From assembly GCA_016710065.1 (NCBI GenBank), contig JADJLP010000013.1, forward strand, positions 288,959 through 352,958: DNA of 64,000 nucleotides, written 5' to 3'. The DNA is from Candidatus Ideonella esbjergensis. Lineage in GTDB: Bacteria > Pseudomonadota > Gammaproteobacteria > Burkholderiales > Burkholderiaceae_C. A model generated the notes under the pieces. That model was not told the origin of the DNA. It worked only from the letters and a program-made list of their open reading frames with translations, and searched no databases. A program made the translations under genes and the position numbers. Positions 18,191-28,141 of the stretch are shown piece by piece; within the stretch, counting starts at the first letter, position 1, and the number at the start of each line of letters is the position of its first letter.

Positions 18191-19663
18191 GTGAAGATCA
18201 CCAGCAAGCACATGGATTCCAATCCGACGGACGCCGATCAGTGGTTCGTGGAGTCCGGCCAGCGCGGCGAAGGCACCTTCCTCGGTCGAATCACGCCCAG
18301 CGGGAACAAGCTCTTCTACTTCCGATACACGGGGCCGGATCGGGCCCAGGTCAGGCTGAGTATCGGCTTCTACGCCAAACCAGGCTCCTCGGGTGGACTG
18401 ACCGTCGCGGCCGCCCGCGCTGTCGCGCTCGAATGGGCGACGCTGTACAAGTCGGGCATCCGCGATCTCCGCAAGCATTTTGCCGATGTTGAAGCCGCCA
18501 GGATGGCTGCTGGCGAGACTGCCGCCCGCGATGCCGAGGTCCAGGCGCAGAAAGCCGACCTCGAGCGCCAGCGACGGCTGACGGTCCGGCAGGTGTTCGA
18601 GCGGTGGGCCTCGACGGACCTTGCACCCCGCATGGGTGGCGACGGCAAGCGGATCGGGCGCAAGGACGGCGGCCAGTACGTGCGCGAGCAGTTCGAGCGT
18701 CGGGTCTTTCCACGCCTCGGAGAGGCCGCCATCGTCGATGTGAGGAAGGCCGACGTGCTTGCGATCCTGGATGCTGTCAAGGGCGAGGGCAAGCTGCGGA
18801 CGGCCAACGTGCTGCTGGCCGAGATGAAGCAGATGTTCAGGTTCGCCGCCGAACGCGAGATCATCGAGCACAGCCCGATCGAACTGCTCCAGAAGAAGAA
18901 GATCGGTGGCAAGGACGTCAAGCGCGACCGGGTCCTTTCCATCGTGGAGTTGACCGACCTTGTCACCCAGCTCCCGTCGGCGAACCTGCACAAACGGACG
19001 GTGCTGGGGCTCTGGCTGATCCTATCGACCGGGTGCCGGGTCGGCGAACTGATGGGTGCGGTCTGGGCCGACGCGAAGCCGAACCAGCGGACACTGCAAC
19101 AGGCCGTGGACGCCCACAACGTGGCCCAGAGGTCCGGAGCCGTGCACCTTGGATTCGTCGACGAGGAAGCATGCACCTGGTTCCTGCCAACGACCAAGAA
19201 CCAGCGCGAGCACACGATCCACCTGAGCAAGTTCGCACTGGCGCAGTTTGCCGAACTGCGCAAACTGCGGGAAGCCGACCCGGTCACCCGCAAGCCGCTG
19301 GCCTGGGTCTTCCCGAACTCGCGCGGAACAGGACCGGTGTGCGTCAAGTCGTTCGGGAAACAACTGGCCGACCGGCAACGTCACGAAGACGAGCGGCTGG
19401 CGAACCGCACCAAGGCCGTGAGTTCCCTTGCACTCAAGGGTGGACGCTGGACGGCGCACGACCTGCGCCGCACGGCATCGACCGTCATGAGTCAGCTCGG
19501 CATCTCGGATGACGTCATCAACGAGTGCCTGAACCACATCAAGCAAGGAATGAGCGGGATCTACATCCAGGATCGGCGCCAAGCAGAGCAGGCCCGGGCT
19601 TTCGACGCGCTGGGGGCGAGGCTTTCGGCCATCGCTTCTGGACAGGCACCGCCCGCGTCTTGA
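18191..19663 (+). CDS. Tyrosine recombinase/integrase of the island
   Basis: A 490-residue protein starting with GTG at 18191 (GGGG just upstream; an ATG at 18212 is an alternative). The N-terminal half has the DUF4102-like and SAM-like core-binding regions of island integrases (LTVRQVFERWA). The catalytic set is complete: Arg283 in STGCRVGEL, Lys in TTKNQREHTIHL, His423 and Arg426 in AHDLRRTAS, a second His in LNHIKQGMSG, and the nucleophile Tyr458 in SGIYIQDRR. These enzymes cut and rejoin att sites, commonly at the 3' end of tRNA genes, which matches the tRNA-Arg fragment next to it. It should drive integration and excision of the island. Confidence 0.93.
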   Translation: MKITSKHMDSNPTDADQWFVESGQRGEGTFLGRITPSGNKLFYFRYTGPDRAQVRLSIGFYAKPGSSGGLTVAAARAVALEWATLYKSGIRDLRKHFADVEAARMAAGETAARDAEVQAQKADLERQRRLTVRQVFERWASTDLAPRMGGDGKRIGRKDGGQYVREQFERRVFPRLGEAAIVDVRKADVLAILDAVKGEGKLRTANVLLAEMKQMFRFAAEREIIEHSPIELLQKKKIGGKDVKRDRVLSIVELTDLVTQLPSANLHKRTVLGLWLILSTGCRVGELMGAVWADAKPNQRTLQQAVDAHNVAQRSGAVHLGFVDEEACTWFLPTTKNQREHTIHLSKFALAQFAELRKLREADPVTRKPLAWVFPNSRGTGPVCVKSFGKQLADRQRHEDERLANRTKAVSSLALKGGRWTAHDLRRTASTVMSQLGISDDVINECLNHIKQGMSGIYIQDRRQAEQARAFDALGARLSAIASGQAPPAS

Positions 19664-19697
19664 CCCTCAATTGGCAGGCCCGACCGCCCTGCCAAGA

Positions 19698-21563
19698 CTA
19701 TGCCGCGGACAGTCTCGGCGCCGACCAGATCAACGCACTCAGCTCAAACAGCAGTCGCTGCCGCTCTTCAAGCTCCTCCGGCCCAAACTTATCGAGAAAC
19801 TTGACGCCCAGTTGCTGCTCTTTGATGAAGTCTCGGAAGTCGAGCTTGCTGTGGTACGTATCTGCGCGCAGCGTCTCGTTCCAGTACAGCGTATTGGCGT
19901 AGGACTTCAGCTTTTGTGCGTAGAGCTCATTGCTGCTGGAGATGTTGTCCTTGCCTTTTAGAAGTAGCACGCCGCCGAGTCGATTTCGCTCCACCTCGAA
20001 GCGTTCTTCGTCCTTGTCGAACGAGTCGAGGCTCTCCTGATTGCGCGACAAAATGTGCTCGACGTGGAAGCCAGTCTTGTGGCCCCGTGGAGTCACCAGC
20101 TCATGCAATGCATGTTTCATCTTCAACTTCATGCCGGCCGCCAGCAGCATCTCCACGCGCCCGAAGAAGTAGCGGATGAACCGGATATTCAGCCGGTCGA
20201 TCGACATTGGACGGAAGAGCGCGTAGCTGAAGACCTGCTTGACCGCCGTCGCTCGCCGCTCTGCGATCTCAGCCATGAGGTGCTTGTCGAAGATTGCTGG
20301 GATTGCATCGGCGGGCTTCTCCCTCAGGTCGGCGTTGATCTCAAACAACCTGGCGGCGAATTCATTGCTGTCATACGCGCCCTGTAGCTGGAGCAACGTG
20401 AACATCCGATCCAACTGCTCCGTCACGACGCGGACCTTCTCTGCTTCAGCCGGATCGTTCACGCTACAGGCCGAAATGACCAGCAGGTACTGACTGTCCA
20501 ACTCGTTCAAACTGTTGAAGAAGACCGCAGGGTACTTGGCGTCTTCTTGCTGACTGGCCTTCCACAGTTTGGCGTAGAGTCCCGCGTAGTAGCTGAACGC
20601 CCCTTTGAGAAACGACTTGACCTGCGCAGCGTCGTGGTCCAGCTTGAGAGCAACGTTCAGGTCCGCCTTGAACATCTCTCGGTGATAGTCTCCATCGAAG
20701 CGCTGGCCGTTCTTTCGCGTATCTGCGAACTTTGCCTTCAGCCAGTAGCGGAAGAAGTTGTCGATCTCATCTTCGCGGTTGGCATTGACGGCTCGGACAC
20801 GCTCCTCCCAAAGTTCGTTGTAGCCGCCGTTATCCAGCTCGAGCTTGTCAATCTGGCCAAGCAGCTTGCCCTTCAGAATTTCGTACGGCTTCAATCTCAC
20901 GCCACGGTCGTTGATCACCTCGAACACCATCGGAACATGGGTTGATTCCACGGCCAGGTTGATCAATACCAGCCGGTACAGGAAGTAGTAGACGAAGGTC
21001 TCGAACTGATGCTTTGTCTTGAGTCGCTGCTTTAGTTCAGCGGCGATCACCGAAAAGTTCTGAACCATGTTCACGGCTGTCACGCCGGAGGATGTAGCGA
21101 CATCTGCGGGTTCTGCACCCTCCATTAGCGCTTTCAGCACCTGGATGTGGCGGACGTGGTTCATCCAGAACTCGTACTCCGTACCTGCGTAGCCGGCAAT
21201 CTTCCGTTCCAGCCATCCCACGGTCTTCGACTCGAAGCCCTTGGCCATGCGGTAGAGCTGCAGAAGGAATAGCGTCAGTGTCGTCAGGCGCTGCTGTCCG
21301 TCAACAACGAACACGCGGCCTTGAACCGTGTTGGTCACGTAGGTGTTGAGGTAGTACCAAGGGTAGCGGGCATTGACGTTCTCGGCCTTGGGTTCCAAGT
21401 CTGAGTGCTTGGCGTAGGCCTCATCGAATTGGTAGAACACATCGTCGATCAGACGGCGAACAGGCTCGTCCGTCCATTTGTAGTCCCGCTGATAGAAGTC
21501 GATGTAATAGACCGTCGTTGCAAAAGTACGATCCAGGTTCTGCTTGTCGGGTTGGATATCCAT
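19698..21563 (-). CDS. GmrSD-like DUF262-DUF1524 protein (type IV restriction type)
   Basis: A 621-residue protein from the ATG at 21563. The N-terminal DUF262 domain carries the signature VFVVDGQQRLTTLTLFL, which in this family makes the ParB-like NTPase site. The C-terminal DUF1524 domain has HVEHIL and NRLGGVLLLKGKDNISSSN, an HNH-type nuclease motif. In GmrSD, the S (DUF262) and D (DUF1524) parts together cut modified phage DNA, and single-chain fusions like this one are common. The gene is last in the block A series on the minus strand, 71 bp after the PLD-SNF2 gene, and converges on the integrase. Its frame is intact. It may be an independent restriction gene rather than part of the DUF499 system. 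Confidence 0.88.
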   Translation of the reverse strand: MDIQPDKQNLDRTFATTVYYIDFYQRDYKWTDEPVRRLIDDVFYQFDEAYAKHSDLEPKAENVNARYPWYYLNTYVTNTVQGRVFVVDGQQRLTTLTLFLLQLYRMAKGFESKTVGWLERKIAGYAGTEYEFWMNHVRHIQVLKALMEGAEPADVATSSGVTAVNMVQNFSVIAAELKQRLKTKHQFETFVYYFLYRLVLINLAVESTHVPMVFEVINDRGVRLKPYEILKGKLLGQIDKLELDNGGYNELWEERVRAVNANREDEIDNFFRYWLKAKFADTRKNGQRFDGDYHREMFKADLNVALKLDHDAAQVKSFLKGAFSYYAGLYAKLWKASQQEDAKYPAVFFNSLNELDSQYLLVISACSVNDPAEAEKVRVVTEQLDRMFTLLQLQGAYDSNEFAARLFEINADLREKPADAIPAIFDKHLMAEIAERRATAVKQVFSYALFRPMSIDRLNIRFIRYFFGRVEMLLAAGMKLKMKHALHELVTPRGHKTGFHVEHILSRNQESLDSFDKDEERFEVERNRLGGVLLLKGKDNISSSNELYAQKLKSYANTLYWNETLRADTYHSKLDFRDFIKEQQLGVKFLDKFGPEELEERQRLLFELSALIWSAPRLSAA

Positions 21564-21634
21564 CACGTTCCCTGCTGTCTTGTCTTTTTCGCTGGCCAAG
21601 AGGCGCGAGAGCGCATGCAAGCCAGTCGAGCGAA

Positions 21635-24441
21635 CTACCATCCACGAGAGAGTTGTTCCTTTACTGCCTGCGCGTCCAGCACCAGCGAACAGGTCTCCCA
21701 GTCCGCGTCTTCGACCTTGCTGTACTTGGCATCAAAGGGGTTGCGAGTGGCAGTCGTACGGTCGATGAGCTGCCGTGCCTCTTGCTCGCCCTCGAGCGCA
21801 ATCTTGACCCACACATCTTCCAGCGTGTCCGGGATCTGCCCGAACAGCTGGTGGATGGACTCCAGGCGGTCGGCGAGGACTTGGTGCACCCGGTCTTCCA
21901 CCGAACCGCGGTAGCGCAAGTTTGCAATCCACACCTCGCTGCGCACCTGGCCGATGCGCTGGATGCGCCCTTTGCGCTGCTCCAGCCGCGTTGGGTTCCA
22001 CGGCAGGTCGATGTTGATAAGCGTGCCCAGCCGCTGCAGGTTCAGACCTTCTGACGCTGCATCAGTGCCCAACAAAATCTTCAGCTCGCCGGCGCGCACA
22101 CGGGCCTTCAGCAGTTCGCGGTCGCAACGCTGGAAGCGGCCAGCACTCCAGATGCCCGAGCGGTTGCTGCCAGCGTACAGCCCAATCTCCAGCCCCGCGA
22201 ACTCCGGCCGCTTGGCCAGTTCGTCGCCCACCCAGCGCACGGTGTCGTAATACTGCGAGAAAAGGATGCACCCTCGGGCCATCCAGCGCTCGCTCACATC
22301 GGGCCGTGTGCCGAGCAGATAGCCCAGTACGGCGTCGAGCTTCGGGTCGTTGTTGCCGCCCTGGCGCAACAGTTCCAGGCAACGGTTCAGCGAGGCCACC
22401 TCGGCCTTGGTGAAGTCCTTGAAGTCCGATCCCGCGATGGCGCGGTGGCCCAGGTGATCATCGCCACCACCGTCAGCGCCAATGCTGTCGTCCGTGTCGT
22501 CGTCATCTTCGTCCGTGGGCTCGTCCGGCGCGGCGCCCAGCAGCCTCATCACCGTGTTGCGCCCTGCTTCCATCGAACTGCCCAGGCGCCGCAGCAGCAG
22601 CGTCTTGAAGAAACCGGCGCCCCGCACACGCTGCTGCAATAAGTGGCTGAAGTTCTCAGCCTCCTCGTAGGCGTCGCGCAGGTACCCGCTCAGGCCCAGC
22701 GCGCTGGCGGTGTCCTCGCCAAACAGCCGCACTGTCACTTTGGGCAGAAAGTAGTCGCCAGTCGCCGGGTTCACCATGGCTTCAAGATAGCCGCGTGTGC
22801 GCCGCACGATGCATCGCAGCAACGGGTTGAACTGTTCGCCATAGCCAGGCAGCACGCCGTTCTGCAGTTGCACGCGCTTGATGGCTGGCGTCAGTTTGTC
22901 CAACACCTCGGGCGCAAACTGCCAAGCGCGGTCTTCCGCATCCAGGTTGCGGCGGATGCGGTCAAAGGCGGCCCCTTCGGCGCGGGCGGGCAACGGGTCA
23001 CGCACGTACTGCCACCCTGCCACCACCTCGGTGGGCACGATGGCGTCACCATTCGCCACGGCCAGGCAATGGCTGGGGCGGAACCACGGGCTGGTGCGCG
23101 TCCAGCCGCCCAGCACGCCGTCGTTGCCATGCGACAGGATGTCCAGCAGGTCCCAGGCCTCCACCGGATGCAGTTGCACCGGCGTCGCTGTGGCGAGCAG
23201 CATGCTCTTGGTGCGCTCGCCCATCTGCTTCAGGAAGGCCATCAGCTTGTTCGGCTCGGCCCGCTCGTCCACTTCGTCCGGGCTTGCGTCCACCTTGGGC
23301 ACGTTGCGGCGGCGGGCGCGGTGCGCCTCGTCGACGATGACGCAGGTGTAGCGGCGCGCCAGCAACTGCTGCAGCGCTTCTGGCAGGCCGCGCACCACCA
23401 GGCCTTGCGACACCAGCCCGATGCGCCGCGGGCACTTTCCGAGAGACTTCACTCCGTCCGACGGGTACTCCAGCTCGTTCTCGTCCACCCAGGCGCGCCC
23501 GTTCCAGCGGGCCGAGGGCAGCAGCAGCAGTTCCATCAACTCGCCCTGCCACTGCTGCAGCAGCGGCTTGGGAGCCAGCACCAGCACGGGGCCGCCGTCG
23601 GGGTCTTCCAGCGCCATCAGTAGCGCGGCCATGGCCAGTTGCACCGTCTTGCCCAAACCCACCTGTCGGCCAGCACCAACCTCGCGCCGCCCAAGCGGTG
23701 ACGCTGCAATGCCAACTGGGCGAAGTATTTTTGGTGGGGCCACAGGCCCTGTTCGCGGCGGTAGACCGGCGTCTCGACGGCGGCAGACGCGGCCGCGGTC
23801 TGGGTGTCGGTGGTGGCCTTCCACTGTGGCGGCTCGATGACGCGGCGGTTGGAGATGCGCTGTACGTCCTGTGCGATGAACGGGCACACGCTCAAGTCCA
23901 TGGCCCGGGCGTCGTTCCACAGCGCGTCGAACTCCTCCTGCACCCAGGCCACGGTGTCCGGCGCGTCGTCTTCCCAAAGCAGCTCGTAGTTCAGCCGCCA
24001 GGCCGAAGCGCTTTCGTTCACGCTGCCCAGGAAGGCCGTGGCCGCACCGTCGGCGCGGCGGATCACGCCCGCCTTGCCGTGGATCAGGCCGAAGGCCTCG
24101 TCGGGCAGCACGCGCACTTCGATGCGCTTGTTTGTCAGCGCCTCGTACAGCGCCTTGTAGCGCGGCAGCGCCACGGGAGGCGCCTCTTCGGGCTTGCCTG
24201 CACACCAGCTGCGGCGCAGCGCCGCCTGCGCGGCGGCGGCGGTGATCAGGTCCTGCGGGTCGAGGTCGGAATTGCAGATGATGCGAATCGGCCCCTGCAC
24301 CTGCGACAGCGCCTCGCCCGCCACCTCGAACAAGCTGCTGCGGAAGTAGCCGGCGATGCGGTCGTAGGCCACCGCGCCGGCCAGCCGCTGAGCGAGCACG
24401 GTGCTGTCGAGGCGCTGCCGGCGGCTGGAGTGACGCAACAT
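21635..24441 (-). CDS. PLD nuclease-SNF2 helicase, one frameshift
   Basis: The start is the ATG at 24441 (MLRHSSRRQRLDSTVLAQRL). The N-terminal 230 or so residues are phospholipase D-like, with the HxK site FGLIHGKAGV and GSVNES. A Snf2/SF2 helicase follows. Near 23672 the frame shifts inside the Walker A region: one frame reads GARLVLAD and the other continues VGLGKTVQLAM, and adding one C (GACAGG to GACCAGG) joins them perfectly. The helicase has IVDEAHRARRRN (motif II), LLGTDAASEGLNLQ (motif V) and RKGRIQRIGQ (motif VI). Fusions of this kind travel with DUF499/DUF1156/DUF3780 genes in predicted anti-phage loci. The gene follows the methylase by 19 bp. Confidence 0.88.
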
Positions 24442-24460
24442 GCCTGCTTGCTCTTGCGCG

Positions 24461-27400
24461 TCAGGCGTGGTCGTTGCGCAGCCGGCCGGCCAGGATGCGT
24501 GCGGCCTGGGAATCAGCTGCCCACTCTTCCATGCCGACCGCGTTGCCCAATTGCGCCAGCCATTCCAGCAGGCCAACGAAGCGCTCGCGCTGCGCCCAGT
24601 AACCTTGGCCGAAGGTGTCGCGCAGGTACTGGCGGCCGGACTCTGGGTTCTCGTCCGCAGCCACCGTCTCGCGCACTGCGAACAGCAGGTGGCGCAGCGG
24701 CGCGGCGGCGAAGGGATGTGGCGCCCCGCTGGCCGCACGGCCGCGGCGGGCCGGCAGCGTCGCACTGGCACAGACATCGCTCATGCCGGCCAACGGCGCG
24801 AGGCCGGCCGCCCCAAAGCCGCTCGCGGTATGCATGCGTGCGCCGTTGGCCTTGTCGCTCTTCAGCAGAGGGCGGATGTCGGTGACGCCGAAGCCGCGCG
24901 CCAATTCTTCGTACATGCCCTGGCGGCGCTCGCCGCGGCTTTCGATGTCCAGCGCGCGCAGGTAGTAGCGCTCGGCCAGCGTCAGGTCGCGCCAGTTGGC
25001 GTCCAGCCCGCGCGGGATGAGCGTGTCGCAGGCGATCACGAGCGCGCGCTCGATCACGGCCTGAAAGTCGCTCTTCTCGGCCTTGCCGCGCACAGCAAAG
25101 ACCTCATGCTCCACGTCGCGGCCGTCCAGGTTGCCGTACTGCGTCAGCACCTTCAGCGCGGCCGCGTAGGCGGCCAGCTGGTAGTCGGCGTCGTTGAAGT
25201 TGGGCTCGCCATCTTCGTCCAGCGCCTGCATGCTGGAGATCTGGCGCTTCACCTCGTCTTCCACCAGCGGGTACACCTCGTCCAGGAAGCCGGGCTCGTC
25301 GCCGATCCGCTTGCGAAGGACCATGCACACGGTACCTTGTACGTAGTTGCCCTTCTTCAGTCCGACAGCAGCGGTTTCGGTGCTGATGGTCCAGGCGGCA
25401 GTGGCCTTGAGTCCGGCCGCCCACAAGATCATGCCGAGGTCGGCCCAGACCGCCGGGTCTTGATGCGTGAACATGACCATCTGCAAGCCGTTGTCGGGCA
25501 TGTGGCGGGTGAGGTTCTTGTAGATCTCCACCATTGAGCGGCGGAAGTCGTCGCCGTCGCCGCGCACCGCCAGCTCAGCGCGAGCATCGGGTGTCCATCC
25601 CGGGAATGCTTTGGTCAGTTGCTTGTCGTACCAAGCAAGAAAGATAGTCGCTCAGTTCATGGTAATTCACCGCGTCGGCGTAGGGGGGGTCGGTGATCCA
25701 GAGGTCGCAGATTTCACGTAGATCGCGGGCATCTGCCGTTGCTACCGTTCCGTGGTCAGCAAACTCGCCGTGGAAAACCAAGTCTGAAACCAAAAAGTCC
25801 ATTAAGCCGTGAAGGGCCCTGCAGCCATAGGAGAATTGGGTGTTAAGAGCTTGATTGAGGAATACGTTCGCGATGGACCCAGGGCCCTTGGATACATGAG
25901 GGTCCAAACAACAAAGTCGAGAAAGCCTGTCCGTCGCTCGCCAGATGCTTAATGCGCCCGCTACCGAAGCTATTTGAGACGACTGTGACGGCACTGACTG
26001 CCAGACAGTGCCGAGCATCAATAATTGACGCGGCGTAAAGAGATGATGCCAGTGTGTCCAGCCTCGCTCACGTACAGGCTGATCGGTGTTGTAACCACTT
26101 TCTATACCCTTCGAAGGGATGAACCCTTCGCGTTGCCAATCAATAAACCGCTCCCGCAAAAGGGCCAGCACTTGCGCTTCCCTTGCCAAATCAGATGCAT
26201 CTGGCGCTGCGTAGCGGCGTACCAGTTTTGGACGCCCATCGCGCATGACGGTCTTGGACCAACGGATGCAATACAAACGCTCCTGAAAGACGTCATCCGG
26301 GCGAGGCATCACATCATCATTGGTCCAGCGGCGCAGACCGTCGGCGCCGCGTAACGCTTCCACCGACCAACTGCGGCTGACGTCAAATGGATCCACCACG
26401 CGACCGTCCACGACAGTAGCGCCCTGCTTCGCTTTGTACTTCTTCAGTTCGTCAGCCGAAACCTCTACAACTTCAGGCTTGAGTCGATCAGAACCCGGTA
26501 CACGCTTCCACGTTGCGACCATCCTGTACTTCTCGGTAATCACCCAACTGGGCGCCAGTGGGATGTAGTAGTCGCAACCCTCGGGTTTCACCTCTACGCA
26601 GTGCAGAAATGCCTCCGCACGTTCACCCCGATCGTTGTGTTCAATGCCCCAGTCGGTGATTTGCCGATCTGCGGCCGCAAGAACCTGCTGCTGCAGACGG
26701 CGCACGTCGTCTTGCACAGCAGCGCCACCACCCAGCAGGTTCAAGCTTGCCCAGGTGAGCAAGCCAGCCACGGGGTTCAGGTCTGAGCCAAACGACTCGC
26801 AACCAATGCGTGCCGCTTCAAACGGAATCGAGCCCCCGCCGCAAAAGCTGTCGCCAACGCGCGGTATGTGGCCAAAGGTGCGTTGGCCCAATTGCTGGAT
26901 CAATTCAGACAGGCGGGTAGCTGTTGTGCCAAGGTGGGCGTTGATGGCACCCCAGGATGCATCCGACGGGCCTTCGATGTTCTCCGGGCGCTCACAATGA
27001 ACTATCCGCTCGGCATATGTCATGGCCTCGAACTCGGCACGGTCAGGCACCGGGCGCAGCCGCTGAGCATCCAGTGCATGCTGCTGCTCTTGGCTAAGCG
27101 ACTCCCAGATTCGAGCAAAGAGCGCCTCCTTGTCTTCGTCGCTGATACCGTGCTGAAGACCTCGCGCTCCAAAGAATTCCTCTTGCACTTCAGGCGATGC
27201 AGCCTCCCGCCATGCCGCAATAGGAATCTCACCTTTGCATCGTTGCCAGGTGCCATCGTCATCCATCGTCAGAACTTTGAGAAAGATCTCGCGATCCTTC
27301 CTCGCGTCAGCACTGGCAGGCATCAGCATGCCCAGAATTGCCGCGCGCACAAGGATCAGTGGCTTTCGGCCCCACCACTTGCCCAGGCCAGTGAGAGTCT

Positions 27401-27482
27401 GACTGGCGCCAGCCTTGCGCTCCTTGTACGACTCGGCCGAAAGGCGTGCGATGGGGAATTGGGTCTCGATGAAAGCGGGCAT
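24461..27482 (-). CDS. DUF1156 DNA methylase, one frameshift
   Basis: The start is the ATG at 27482 (MPAFIETQFPIARLSAESYK, then GKWWGRKPL, the typical DUF1156 opening). Motif I-like residues are SFCGGGSIPFEAAR, and the catalytic DPPY motif is in LWITDPPYADAVNYHEL. Close after DPPY, near 25640, the frame shifts. The other frame reads FLAWYDKQLTKAFPGWTPD and leads into the C-terminal part, with FTHQDPAVWADLG and AVGLKKGNYVQGTVCM. One base change restores a protein of about 1000 residues. The family is predicted to methylate adenine or cytosine amino groups to mark self DNA. It lies 12 bp after the DUF3780 gene. Confidence 0.9.
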
Positions 27483-27494
27483 CGTGGGGGGTAA

Positions 27495-28139
27495 TCAGAG
27501 ATTCAGCGAGAGCTGCGAATGGCCGAGCAGTTCACGGCGTGCGCGAGGCGACATGCCCTCGCCCTTGATGAAGGGGTTGTCCGCCAGTGCGGCGCGCAAC
27601 GCCTTGCGCCAGCCGACGCCCTTCTGCAGCGCCTGGCCGGTGGTGGCGACGGTCATGGTGAAGAGCCACCAGCGTTCTTCGGGTGCCAGGGCCTCCCAGT
27701 TGCGCAGAGCATTGGGAATGTCGGCCGGTGGCGCTTCCTCCACGGCCCAGCACAGCACGCACAGTTCCTTGCCCAGGGACGCATGCATTGGCACCGGCTT
27801 GGCCGGGTTCTTGATGAATTTGGCTACGGGCAGGCCGTTGGCTCGCAGCCGACGGTTGGCGTCTTCCCAGAAGGCGGGTGCCAGGGCCAGCCAGCGGGTG
27901 CGGTCGATCAGCACTCGCAGCGCGCCGTCGGTGGGGTTCAACGCACTGCTGTGGCGCTCGCCGAGGCCGTCCAGTTCAGCACCGCGGTGTTCGGAGATGC
28001 AGACCATTTCACCCGGGCCGCTGCCTTTGGGCACATCGACCAGGAATCCATGGCGGGCTTCGTCGGGAAGGAAGCCCAGGCCGATGGCCTTGCGACCACC
28101 TGCGGTGCGGGGCGTGCGTGAGGAAACGGTGCTCGTCAT
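27495..28139 (-). CDS. DUF3780 family protein, anti-phage associated
   Basis: A 214-residue protein from the ATG at 28139, beginning 2 bp after the DUF499 stop and ending 12 bp before the methylase start. The sequence (GLGFLPDEARHGFLVDVPKG, later RNWEALAPEERWWLFTMTVA and GVGWRKALRAALADNPF) matches what I know as DUF3780, a family found almost only with DUF499 and DUF1156 genes. No enzymatic motif is visible, and it is probably a structural or specificity partner of the methylase or the ATPase. The frame is intact. Confidence 0.8.
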   Translation of the reverse strand: MTSTVSSRTPRTAGGRKAIGLGFLPDEARHGFLVDVPKGSGPGEMVCISEHRGAELDGLGERHSSALNPTDGALRVLIDRTRWLALAPAFWEDANRRLRANGLPVAKFIKNPAKPVPMHASLGKELCVLCWAVEEAPPADIPNALRNWEALAPEERWWLFTMTVATTGQALQKGVGWRKALRAALADNPFIKGEGMSPRARRELLGHSQLSLNL

Positions 28140-28141
28140 GG